64,000 bases of DNA, taken from contig NZ_WVIE01000009.1 of assembly GCF_010091945.1 (NCBI RefSeq), positions 1 through 64,000 on the forward strand, written 5' to 3'. The notes under the pieces are model-generated. The model worked only from the letters and a program-made list of their open reading frames with translations, did no database searches and was not told where the DNA came from. Shown one piece after another: positions 27,275-35,535 of the stretch. The stretch comes from Myxacorys almedinensis A. Lineage in GTDB: Bacteria > Cyanobacteriota > Cyanobacteriia > Leptolyngbyales > Leptolyngbyaceae. A program made the translations under genes and the position numbers. Position 1 is the first letter of the stretch. Every line of letters starts with the position of its first letter.

Positions 27275-27461
27275 CTTCTTGCTTTGGTGCCCGCAGGGTG
27301 GGTTCATACAACAGGTGAGTTCATACAACAAAAGAATAGTTTGAACGTTCGGTTCTTGCGTTGAAGCTTTCTAAAAACCGCGATCGCAGCAACCAAAACA
27401 TCAAGCTTCTAGTTTGTCCTTCTGGTGTATGAACCCACCCTACTTCTTGCTTTGGTGCCCG
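27275..27461. mobile_element. 147-bp TIR-bounded element between 19-bp direct repeats
   Basis: A 15-bp perfect inverted repeat (AGGGTGGGTTCATAC at 27295-27309, its complement at 27427-27441) bounds 147 bases. Outside it, one base away on each side, is the 19-bp perfect direct repeat CTTCTTGCTTTGGTGCCCG (27275-27293 and 27443-27461). A degenerate extra copy of the left end (GGTGAGTTCATACAAC) follows it. There is no reading frame inside. The layout is that of a MITE with a long target duplication. Alternatives are a duplicated intergenic repeat or a hairpin terminator. Confidence 0.6.
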
Positions 27462-27465
27462 TGGG

Positions 27466-28392
27466 CTAACGCCCTTTAGACAGATATTTCTCCAAAAACG
27501 GCAAAATTCCTTCGGCTAGCTGATTGGGATACTCTTCATGCAAGCCTAACGAACCCGGCATCCGATACACCTGTACACCAGAAAAATGCGCCAAAATTTC
27601 GACTTCCTGACGAGACTTTGGCGGCATGTTCTCGCCAATGACCATCAGGATAGGAACTCGGATAGGCTGAAACCAGTTAAGCCAGTCGTCGCGCTTTTTC
27701 ACCACATCCAACCCGCCTGTTACAAAAGCAGCCGGAGCAAATCGCGCCCCTTTTTCCTGCGTCACTTGCCACTTACGCTGGATAAACTCCGCTGTCAGAT
27801 TTCTTTCTTCGACAAAAACATGGCGGCGATACATAGCTGTGAGGAATTTTGGCTTGGTGTTGAGCGAGTACAAAAATTGACCCAAAATCGGCAAATTGAT
27901 TAACCGTTGCACCAGTCGATATGCCCAACGGCGATCACCTAGCATAGTGGGGAGAGGGCCGCGCCAAGTTGGAGCCACAAGCACAATCCACTTCCAGGGA
28001 ATGGGTTGCCTCTGCGCTAGCTCCATCACATAGCCTGCGGCATGTCCAGCCGCAATTACCACAACTGGCTCCCTAAAGGTAGCTTGCACAAAATTTCGGA
28101 GACAGGCTTCTAAAAGGACAGGAGTAATAGCGATCGCAGGACGAGACGATTCACCAAACCCCACCCAGTCCAGTACAAACACCTGATATCGATGCGCCAA
28201 TCGCTCTGCTAAGCCGCGCATTTCCAGTCGGCTCGAAACCGTACTCAACGAGGGTAGCAGCAGAATCGGCTTTCCGTCGCCCAGTACCTCATAAACCGTC
28301 GTGATTGGCTTTCCTTTCCAACTCCAGTGATGCTCGTGCACACTGCCACCTATGCTAAACGGAGAAAATTCGGCGGCAGGAATGTTGCTCAT
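27466..28392 (-). CDS. alpha/beta hydrolase fold protein, nucleophile Ser replaced
   Basis: A 308-residue soluble protein with the alpha/beta hydrolase order: ILLLPSLSTVSSR (oxyanion region), VFVLDWVGFGESSRP after strand 4, then the elbow AAGHAAGYV. A typical member reads G-x-S-x-G there; here the third residue is Ala (codon GCC at about 28047). The late Asp/Glu strand (PILMVIGENMP) and a His in GSLGLHEEYP remain. It may therefore be a non-catalytic member or use another mechanism. It is on the minus strand downstream of the PEP-CTERM gene, and its 3' end abuts the right repeat of the TIR element. Confidence 0.85.
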   Translation of the reverse strand: MSNIPAAEFSPFSIGGSVHEHHWSWKGKPITTVYEVLGDGKPILLLPSLSTVSSRLEMRGLAERLAHRYQVFVLDWVGFGESSRPAIAITPVLLEACLRNFVQATFREPVVVIAAGHAAGYVMELAQRQPIPWKWIVLVAPTWRGPLPTMLGDRRWAYRLVQRLINLPILGQFLYSLNTKPKFLTAMYRRHVFVEERNLTAEFIQRKWQVTQEKGARFAPAAFVTGGLDVVKKRDDWLNWFQPIRVPILMVIGENMPPKSRQEVEILAHFSGVQVYRMPGSLGLHEEYPNQLAEGILPFLEKYLSKGR

Positions 28393-28442
28393 GAATATAC
28401 CCTCAGACTGTGAGTAACAAAGTTGAAATCTTATTTTCCAAC

Positions 28443-28479
28443 AAAAAGGTAGCCCGTAGCTAAATGCTATGGACTACCT
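28443..28479 (-). terminator. intrinsic terminator after the PEP-CTERM gene
   Basis: On the minus strand AGGTAG...GCTACGGGCTACCT forms a long imperfect stem (outer arms 28474-28479 and 28447-28452). It is followed by TTTTTGTT. It lies 39 bases after the stop of the DUF4114 gene. Confidence 0.75.
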
Positions 28480-28517
28480 ACAATCAAAGGCTAGTCAGAC
28501 CAAGTGAAATGAAAGGC

Positions 28518-29327
28518 TTAATCAGTCGCTTTGTTCTGCCGACGACGGCGCACTACTACACCAGCCGCACCGAGACCCAGCAGAGAAAGCGTCACCGACG
28601 GCTCCGGTACTTTCTGACCCGTTAAATGCTTGAAGTTCTTTTCGCCAATATCAACCACGAAGACCGTATCATTAAAGTCGCGATCGGAGTTCTCATTTTT
28701 GCCGCCCGTCGCGCCTTTCGCACCATAAAGATCTTCAAAACCAAGCAACAAATAGCGCTCACCTACCGCATAAGCCACAACGTGCTGTAAACCATCGGCG
28801 TTCATCGAGGTTTGGGTACCAAAAATATTGGCGTTATTGCCTCTGTTAAGCCCATCTGCTCTCAAAAAGAAATCGAGTTGAGAACCGCCTTTGATAGCAC
28901 CAGCACTCACTGTATCACCTAGCTTTAGGGCATTTCCACCCCAGGCTCCGACGCAACCTGCACCCGCGCAAGAAATATCATTAAATAGAAGCCCAGATGT
29001 TGCTGTTGCCCCGGTTGATTCAAAGGCAAGTTGGTTGCGGTAGCCCGCTCCTTCGTTGATGAAACTAACCGTTACATTATGGTCATACTTAAGAAATAGC
29101 TGGGACGGGTCAATTTTGTACTGACCACTACCTGGAATTTCGACGCTCTCTTTCTGGACATATTTTTGGTAGGGCACATCGTCAAAACCAGTTTCAGCTT
29201 TGCCAGAGATCGTGGGCTGTGTCCAAGAATTATTCCAGGTGAAGGCATGGGCAGAAGCAGCGTTGGAGAATGCGCCAGTAACCGTGGCAGCAGCTATTAC
29301 TAAACCAGTCAGAAGTTGCGTTTTCAT
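28518..29327 (-). CDS. PEP-CTERM protein with DUF4114
   Basis: A 269-residue exported protein. It has a signal peptide (about 1-28, LLTGLVIAAATVTGAFS). The body ends in the DUF4114 signature GFEDLYGAKG ... NSDRDFNDTVFVVD, an acidic, probably calcium-binding motif. The C-terminus has VPEPSVTLSLLGLGAAGVVV-RRRR, a PEP-CTERM sorting signal for exosortase processing. Such proteins go to the cell surface or extracellular matrix. The exosortase is not in this window. The start is the Met of MKTQLL at 29327; 15 upstream codons are non-signal sequence. A hairpin terminator follows. Confidence 0.88.
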   Translation of the reverse strand: MKTQLLTGLVIAAATVTGAFSNAASAHAFTWNNSWTQPTISGKAETGFDDVPYQKYVQKESVEIPGSGQYKIDPSQLFLKYDHNVTVSFINEGAGYRNQLAFESTGATATSGLLFNDISCAGAGCVGAWGGNALKLGDTVSAGAIKGGSQLDFFLRADGLNRGNNANIFGTQTSMNADGLQHVVAYAVGERYLLLGFEDLYGAKGATGGKNENSDRDFNDTVFVVDIGEKNFKHLTGQKVPEPSVTLSLLGLGAAGVVVRRRRQNKATD

Positions 29328-29732
29328 GGGCGATACAGATTTCAGATAAAGTGCAGCTAACTCTATAAACAAACAGCGCTCTTAAACCGTCAGTTTTGGT
29401 GATGCGCTGTGTGACTTCTAATACTTCTAACAGATTCTTTTACGGAGCATCCAGCTTTTAAGGCAGTCTTGCTTGACTCTTCATTGCAAAATGGCTCAAA
29501 TGCTATATCTACTTAGGAATAAGCGATTTTAGTAGTCAGTCTGAGGGAGGAGAATCCCCTCTATTTTGAGTAGTGCTACTGACAAAACGGATCGGTTTCC
29601 CCGTATTACTTAGACAAGTCTGTAAGTTTTTGAACAAGCTTTAAACCTCTTTTTCTGGCGAGGGTTAAGCATCCCGTAGAAAAGGTAAACACTTCAATCA
29701 AAAATGCAACTATTGAACGTAGAAATGAAGGG
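29328..29732. other. intergenic region, K+ channel to PEP-CTERM gene
   Basis: About 405 bases between two leftward genes. It should carry the promoter of the PEP-CTERM gene. AT-rich runs are present but no convincing -35/-10 pair, gene or RNA. A small frame at 29606-29818 overlaps the channel gene and looks like noise. Confidence 0.5.
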
Positions 29733-30800
29733 TTAATGCCTTTCTCTAACACGAGAACCTCTGTAAAGCATTTTGTCTTTGACAACAAATTTTTTGACAA
29801 ATTGAGGAGTATCGCCACGATGCCCTAACACAATGACAACATCGCCTTCGATCAGCAGAGCAGACTGAGGAGGATGGGTAATTGTTGTGCCATCGGCTCG
29901 ACGGATTGCCACGATGATGAATGTGCCTTTACTGCGGACTTCAACATCGCCAATGGTTGAGCCGACCATCGGTGAGTTAGGCGCGATCGCAACTTCATCA
30001 ACCTGAATATCTAGCTGTGAAAGTAACTCGTTTAATGTAGTGCGTCCATCATCTTGGTTGAAAAAGTCTAAGGTTGCAGGATGCGTAATCATATGCGCCA
30101 TTCGCAATCCACTGATAGTAGCCGGTAGCACGACTTGATCGGCTCCTGCTAATCGAAGTTTCTTTTCTGTGGAAGGCAATTCCCCACGAGCTAAAATCAT
30201 CAAATTTGGGTTCATTTCACGGGCAGTGAGCGTGATAAATACATTGGCAGCATCATCCGGTAGAACCGTTGATAAAACTTTGGCGCGATCGATGCCTACA
30301 GCCTGAAGAACGGTTTCATCTGTTGCATTTCCTAAGCGGACGAGGCAGCCCATTTCTTCTGCTTTTTCGAGCCGAATGGGATCAGCATCAATCACAATAA
30401 ACGGAATTTTTGAATCGATGAGTTGACGTGCTAAAATCTGCCCCATGCGCCCAAATCCACAAATAATAATGTGATTGGTCAACGTTTCAATAGTGCGTGT
30501 CATGCGTCGTTTTCCTAATACATGATTGATTTCACCCTCGGTAATCATTTGGACGAAGCCGCCAACTAGGTAAATAGTCGAAGATGTGCCACCGATAATC
30601 ACGAGCATGGTAAAGATTTTGAGGGCAGGCGTATTGATCGGACGGACTTCACCATAACCGACCCCAAAGGTAGTGATAACGACCATGTAAAGTGAGTCTA
30701 GTAGCGACCAGCCTGCAAGCCGATAACCCGCGACTGCAATGATCACTGTAGCAACTAAAAAAAGTACTCCGGTCAGAATCCGTTTAAGTGGTGATTGCAT
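29733..30800 (-). CDS. TrkA-domain potassium channel (MthK-like)
   Basis: A 355-residue inner-membrane channel subunit. It has two membrane helices (about 8-28 and 62-86) around a pore loop with the filter TTFGVGYGE, a variant of the K+ signature TVGYG. A RCK/TrkA-N domain (about 105-225, Rossmann motif GFGRMGQILARQL and acidic D after strand 2) and a TrkA-C domain (about 255-340) follow. Ligand binding to the RCK ring gates such channels. K+ selectivity is inferred from GYG. It is transcribed alone on the minus strand. Confidence 0.9.
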   Translation of the reverse strand: MQSPLKRILTGVLFLVATVIIAVAGYRLAGWSLLDSLYMVVITTFGVGYGEVRPINTPALKIFTMLVIIGGTSSTIYLVGGFVQMITEGEINHVLGKRRMTRTIETLTNHIIICGFGRMGQILARQLIDSKIPFIVIDADPIRLEKAEEMGCLVRLGNATDETVLQAVGIDRAKVLSTVLPDDAANVFITLTAREMNPNLMILARGELPSTEKKLRLAGADQVVLPATISGLRMAHMITHPATLDFFNQDDGRTTLNELLSQLDIQVDEVAIAPNSPMVGSTIGDVEVRSKGTFIIVAIRRADGTTITHPPQSALLIEGDVVIVLGHRGDTPQFVKKFVVKDKMLYRGSRVRERH

Positions 30801-31429
30801 GGTCGCTGTTCTGAACCTATAGGAGTCGATCTAAAATTTTAGGTGGTTAAAAGTATACTTATGTCTAACAAAACTTCTTGGATGCCATAAACACCCCTGA
30901 GCATTTTATCCACGTAAATCTAATTGCTTTAGTTGCTCTGACTACTTTATGGCTCATCAAAACCGCTGCGAGAGCCATTTCACCTGTTTCGTAGTTAGGT
31001 CTGAGTTTTACTAGAAGCTCTAAAAGCTACTAGATAAGATCTAACAAATAAGTTAGTTTCTCACAACCTAGAACGGCTAACCTTTAATGCTATTCACTTT
31101 AGTATAAGGTGCTAGAAAAATCGTAGCATTCAATTTTACCCTGCACACCGAAGCGCAGGGTAGCTAAAGTTTGGACTTCTTTCCTATTCACACATTTTGG
31201 AGAACTTCATAGCGAATGATAAGCAAAGCATAGAGTTAGAAGAGATACCTAAGTAACCCAACTCTTTTACAACAACACTAGTCGATGAATATGAGTTGTC
31301 AGAGATTTAGGGAATTATTTAGAGAATTATTTAGGCTTGCGATCGCGCCCAGTCCCTTAATTTTAAGTCTCTTAATTTATTGACAAATTTATTTACCTCT
31401 TTTCTTCTATAAAAATCCTCTAATGTCAT
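30801..31429. other. AT-rich intergenic region downstream of rep
   Basis: About 630 bases between two leftward genes, visibly AT-rich toward the rep stop. It has a perfect 7-bp hairpin ACCCTGC/GCAGGGT (31138-31144 and 31155-31161) without a T-run. GAATTATTTAG occurs twice in tandem near 31313-31335. A single DnaA-box-like TTATCCACG lies at 30906-30914. No gene was found. Confidence 0.5.
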
Positions 31430-34400
31430 TTAGGTATCGTCTTCTGCCTGTTGAATCCAGTCATCCATTTCAGAAAACGAACTGCATCCTGTAACCTCCA
31501 TCAAGGTTTGTAGCAGCGATTGATCCCGCTTTTCCCATTCTGCAAAGATCGCGTTTCGCCCGTCTTGGGGTGGAAAATATTTGTAGACACGCGGACCACC
31601 ACGACGCCCATCTGCCGCTACATCTCGCCCAGTACAGGTTAGTTTGACACCAATTTTACCGAGTAACGCTTGCGAGAGTGCCATGGGCGCTTGTTTTTTG
31701 GTGACTGTGATGCCGAAGAGCGTTTTTATATCTTCTCGGCACTCTAAGGCTTGGGCAGCAATAAATTGAACCAGTTCATCGGTTGCCCGAATTTTTTCAC
31801 CAGGTGTGAGAAATTCGAGCACTCGAAATAGTTTCAAGGCTTCTACCTGAGCCGTTAGCAGTTTCACATCTTGCAGTGCAATCTTGCCGTTACCGCGTTC
31901 AAGATGTTCTTCTAACTCTTGCATGTCGTGTAGCCTTACAAAATCTGGATCATGCGTCAGATAGTAATGCAATCGTAATTGCGTATACCACCCATTGTCA
32001 TCTTTAAGTTTTAGTTCGGGAGTAACGTTGGTTGTAGCATAACGTTTTTGCAACTCATGCTTGTATTTACTGTTGCGATGTTGAGTTGATTGATTGATTT
32101 GCTTCTTGATTTCGTCGTATTCTTCGGAAGTAATTTCTGGGGAATCAGACACTGCGATCGCTTCTGCGGTTTGGTTACGAGTCCGAATCGCGGCAACCAA
32201 TTGAGCAATTTGCTCTGCGGCTTGAGCGTCGTGCCGCCAGCCCAAAAATTCAAATCCTGCAACCTGCAACGTTCCGGATGTCAAATCGTGATGCATCTGT
32301 TCAGTGACGGGCTGACCCAATATTTTTTCTGCGTCATCTGTGATCGTCGTAACGTCGTGACCTTCGAGCAGCAAGCCATTTCGCAATTCTTGGCGGTAGC
32401 GCCACAGTGAGGCATTGACTCGTGCCGCCATTTTTGCCCAGGTTCGCAGCGCGATCGGATCGCTTTGTTCATCTAAATCAAAATCAACGTCCTTGAGCAA
32501 TGAGACATTGTATCGCACCGCTTTTGTCATAGATTGAGCAACATCGCGGTAGTAACAGCTTCCATTGCCAATTTTTCCGTGCCCAAAATGGGCAGCCCAC
32601 ACGTATCGCGGAACCGCTTCTCGGACGCGCGCCAAGGCTTGACGAGACTCACAATCAGGGGTTACGCCTTGAAAGATTCCGAATACAGCTTTGAAATGCC
32701 CACGCACATCAATGGAAACACCAGTGCCAATGGTGGGAGTTGCTAACACTACATCATATTGAGTAACAACATCGTTAATGCGATCAGCAATTCGATAAGC
32801 AGCATGATGAGGATCAGAAACTGTCTCGCTATCAATTCTGAGAATACGCTTCTGAGGAAATTGGAGTTTCAAATACGTTTCTAAATTTCTAGAACTCCAG
32901 CGCCCTCGAACCTTCTGAGAATCGAGACAAACAAAGGCTGCCCCTGTTGCTAAGACTTGCTCCATTCGAGTGAGCAGTGGGGAAGGGTTTCTCGTGTCGT
33001 AAAGCGATACATCCCACGCCACATCCGGTTTCCAGTCGTTGACCACGAGCCAAGGTACAATTGGCAGATCGGATAAGCCTTGAAGATAGTCAATGCTAAC
33101 ATCCGACAAATCAGCATCTTGTGCAACGATCAGCCCCCCTGTTGACAACACAATTTCTACCAGTTCCTTCAGCGTTTCTAAAATTTTGACGCGCTGAGTG
33201 TAGCAGGTGGCGCTGTTGAGGGCATGCCATAATACTTGTTCAACTTCGTCGAGAATAACGATCGCACCTTCCCATTCTTCAGGGTTAAACCGTGCTTTCG
33301 AGTGAGGATGCAACGAATCAACGCACAGCCCATAGCCTCGTACGCCTTGGCTCTCCTGAAGTTCTTCGAGCCAGCCTAGCCCTAAGCTTTGACAGATCGA
33401 TTTGCCAAGCTGAATACGGTGAGTGATCACCAAAACTTTTCGATTTTGGGTGATGGCAGTTTGAAGCAGTTGCTCTAGGGCTGTCGTTTTGCCTGTTCCC
33501 TTAGCGCTCTTGATACACGCCAATCCTGACTCTGGATACGACAATTTACCTAGAAACGATTGATTCAACGTCATGCTAGGAACATGGGTGAGTGACCAAA
33601 GCCGTGACGCTTGCCAAAACTCTAACTCGATCGCCGTATCGTAGAGGTTACTAAAGTCAGTTGAATGGCGAGCAACAACGAAGTCGTCAACGCCTTTTTC
33701 AGGTCCTGGTAACGTGATGACTTTAACGGCGCAACCTGAATGAGTCAGCAATTGCCCAAAGCGCGATATTGCTAAAAAGATATTTTTTAAGGTTCTCGGC
33801 TTTGTTTCATAGTCAAAACAGATGTTGACCGATCGCCCTTCGGTTGCAAAAAAGGCGAGTTCTGCGATCAGGTGGCGAGTCTCACGACGATAACCACTAA
33901 AAATGCCAGGCAGCGCGATCGCAGCATAGCCCAAGCTCAGCAAGCATCCTGCCTTCTTTTCCCCCTCAGTTATGGTAATGGGGATATTCGTTTTCCAAAC
34001 CCACTCCCAAAAATTGGCGCAGTCTTGTTCTGCCGTTTGAATATTCATCCCGTAGCGATTTGCCACTTGCTCCCATGTGTGACGGGGCACAGCCAACAAC
34101 ACTAACCGGCTTGATCCTTTGCCCAAAGACGGACTGAGATATTTTGCTGGCTTCTGTTTCTGCCGATCCAACACAGGGGTATCAGCATCGGGTTTAAATC
34201 GTCCCCAACTCATGCGCTGCCAGTTGTCGAACGGATCAAGCCCACTGACCCACCAGCCCCGCACGGTTTTTCGGGCTTGCTGCCCAAATCGGGTGATGTT
34301 CCAATTTAGAGCTTGAGCGATCGGGTAGGACACTTCACGAGTACAGGGATCAACCTCTGTATCGTGCAGGGTTCGCACGTTTAGACCTACGATCGCAGGA

Positions 34401-34552
34401 TCTACGCCGCTTGCTCGCCATTCTTGTTCATGATCGGCATCTAGAAAAAAGGGGTCTGTCTGAGGGGTTGATGAGCTAAGAGTTTGAGATAAATTAAGAG
34501 TTTGAATCGATGAAGCCGCTCCCGCAGGAGCAGTTCTGAGGCTAGAAACCAT
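31430..34552 (-). CDS. plasmid-type replication protein, CyRepA1-like (DUF3854 + helicase)
   Basis: A 1040-residue protein. The N-terminal part (about 45-310) has the DUF3854 Toprim/primase-like region (ITITEGEKKAGCLLSLGY, NICFDYETKP). A P-loop motor follows (Walker A KGTGKTTALEQ near 351, Walker B AIVILDEVEQVL near 432, TPTIGTGVSID and an arginine-rich QALARVRE motif later), then a basic C-terminal domain. This is the layout of cyanobacterial CyRepA1 plasmid initiators, such as the pSYSA type. The ATG at 34552 has AAGGAG eight bases upstream. It diverges from a second possible initiator across an iteron-bearing gap. Finding it amid chromosomal housekeeping genes is unusual. Confidence 0.85.
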   Translation of the reverse strand: MVSSLRTAPAGAASSIQTLNLSQTLSSSTPQTDPFFLDADHEQEWRASGVDPAIVGLNVRTLHDTEVDPCTREVSYPIAQALNWNITRFGQQARKTVRGWWVSGLDPFDNWQRMSWGRFKPDADTPVLDRQKQKPAKYLSPSLGKGSSRLVLLAVPRHTWEQVANRYGMNIQTAEQDCANFWEWVWKTNIPITITEGEKKAGCLLSLGYAAIALPGIFSGYRRETRHLIAELAFFATEGRSVNICFDYETKPRTLKNIFLAISRFGQLLTHSGCAVKVITLPGPEKGVDDFVVARHSTDFSNLYDTAIELEFWQASRLWSLTHVPSMTLNQSFLGKLSYPESGLACIKSAKGTGKTTALEQLLQTAITQNRKVLVITHRIQLGKSICQSLGLGWLEELQESQGVRGYGLCVDSLHPHSKARFNPEEWEGAIVILDEVEQVLWHALNSATCYTQRVKILETLKELVEIVLSTGGLIVAQDADLSDVSIDYLQGLSDLPIVPWLVVNDWKPDVAWDVSLYDTRNPSPLLTRMEQVLATGAAFVCLDSQKVRGRWSSRNLETYLKLQFPQKRILRIDSETVSDPHHAAYRIADRINDVVTQYDVVLATPTIGTGVSIDVRGHFKAVFGIFQGVTPDCESRQALARVREAVPRYVWAAHFGHGKIGNGSCYYRDVAQSMTKAVRYNVSLLKDVDFDLDEQSDPIALRTWAKMAARVNASLWRYRQELRNGLLLEGHDVTTITDDAEKILGQPVTEQMHHDLTSGTLQVAGFEFLGWRHDAQAAEQIAQLVAAIRTRNQTAEAIAVSDSPEITSEEYDEIKKQINQSTQHRNSKYKHELQKRYATTNVTPELKLKDDNGWYTQLRLHYYLTHDPDFVRLHDMQELEEHLERGNGKIALQDVKLLTAQVEALKLFRVLEFLTPGEKIRATDELVQFIAAQALECREDIKTLFGITVTKKQAPMALSQALLGKIGVKLTCTGRDVAADGRRGGPRVYKYFPPQDGRNAIFAEWEKRDQSLLQTLMEVTGCSSFSEMDDWIQQAEDDT

Positions 34553-34686
34553 CAGGTTGTCTCCTTGGGGTTAGGCGTAAAATTGGTAGAAAAAATATGG
34601 GACTGGCACAGAACCAGAACACTTGATACAATTTTTGAACATAGAAATGTATCCCAATGACGTTGGGAGATTAAGGTTGTTTATGA

Positions 34687-34730
34687 CCCCTTGAGCCGAC
34701 TGTGGTAGGAACGCTCAGGGGGTTTTGCTT
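34687..34730 (+). terminator. rightward intrinsic terminator with no gene upstream
   Basis: Stem CCCCTTGAGC (34687-34696) against GCTCAGGGGG (34713-34722), about 10 bp with one mismatch, then TTTTGCTT. The only upstream sequence on this strand is the complement of the rep gene and its leader. The terminator therefore implies a short plus-strand RNA antisense to the rep 5' end. Confidence 0.65.
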
Positions 34731-35010
34731 ATGCCGTAGTCAATGGAGCTAAGGAATGAAACTATAGACGATGGAAAAGGTGCAGCTTAGAGGCAACCTG
34801 ATCTGAACTTGTGGTAGAAAGCTCAGACTGCTGTTTGCTCTGGGTAAATGGCTGCCTGTTCAACTCCATGAGCCAACTCAATGGCTTAGCTCCGGTGGTT
34901 TAACCAAATCCAATTAGGATTGATGCGCCTCGAATGGTGGTAGACATCTTCGACGTTGTGAGAGATTAACACTGCAAATTAGCGATCGACAAGGGGGCTA
35001 ATTTAGCTAT

Positions 35011-35302
35011 ACGCAAAAGTTATAGGACAAGCATCCGCCAGCGTTACAGGGAAATGATGAACGCTAGAGTTACGGCGTCAGAAGCTTTTTTCTTAAAGTA
35101 TTCATTCACGCCGCCACAAGTCAAATCCACCGAAAAACCTGCGGGTGCACTGAGAAAGGATGCGCGATCGCACCCCCATTCCACGGTAAGATAAGACGCT
35201 CGTGTTACAGGTTGAGCGACATCTCCGCCGCCAAAGTTACAGCCTAAAAATAGCCGCGAAAGTTACAGGTAGCCAAGCAAAAATCGTACGCTGGCGTTAC
35301 AG
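35011..35302 (+). repeat. seven iterons, consensus MCGC-N4-GTTACAG
   Basis: Fifteen-base repeats begin at 35011, 35035, 35061, 35196, 35228, 35254 and 35288, all in the same orientation. The left half ACGC or CCGC is invariant apart from the first base. The right half is GTTACAG in five copies, GTTATAG in the first and GTTACGG in the third. Start-to-start distances within clusters are 24, 26, 32, 26 and 34 bases, with 135 bases between the two clusters. Such arrays are Rep-binding sites in iteron plasmids. Confidence 0.8.
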
Positions 35303-35358
35303 CAAAATAAGATTTATTTCCTACATCTAGCGAGTAGCACAGAAATTTAGACAAGTGG

Positions 35359-35422
35359 GACCCCAGATATAGCGTTTCACCTCTGGACAAATCAGGGAAG
35401 GTAAGGCACTATATGTGGGGTC
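35359..35422. repeat. 14-bp inverted repeat next to the iterons
   Basis: GACCCCAGATATAG (35359-35372) and CTATATGTGGGGTC (35409-35422) are inverted copies with one mismatch, separated by 36 bases. They lie between the iterons and the rightward initiator gene. They may form a cruciform or bind the initiator as an operator. Confidence 0.65.
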
Positions 35423-35437
35423 TTCAATTAATCAGCA

Positions 35438-35518
35438 ACCCCCATTCTTCACTCCTCTTACTTGTTTGCGTTTTCTAAAACTGTTTTAAGATTGACACCC
35501 CCATTCTTCACCCCTCTT
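35438..35518. repeat. 22-bp direct repeat upstream of the initiator gene
   Basis: ACCCCCATTCTTCACYCCTCTT occurs at 35438-35459 and 35497-35518 with one mismatch. The second copy ends 17 bases before the ATG. A third partial word (CACTCTTCACCC) follows it. These may be leader or operator repeats. Confidence 0.7.
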
Positions 35519-35535
35519 CACTCTTCACCCGATTA

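Larger units (their letters stand above)
34553..35535. other. putative iteron-type replication origin region
   Basis: A 983-base non-coding gap between divergent replication genes. From left to right: the rep ribosome site; an orphan plus-strand terminator (34687-34730); seven iterons in two clusters (35011-35075 and 35196-35302); a 14-bp inverted repeat (35359-35422); and a 22-bp direct repeat with one mismatch (35438-35459 and 35497-35518). No gene is visible. The combination matches an iteron-regulated plasmid origin; origin activity is inferred, not shown. Confidence 0.65.

Noticed and set aside
30906-30914. DnaA-box-like TTATCCACG near the rep region
   Set aside because: Single copy with a mismatch at the last base and 4 kb from the iterons; one such match is expected by chance.
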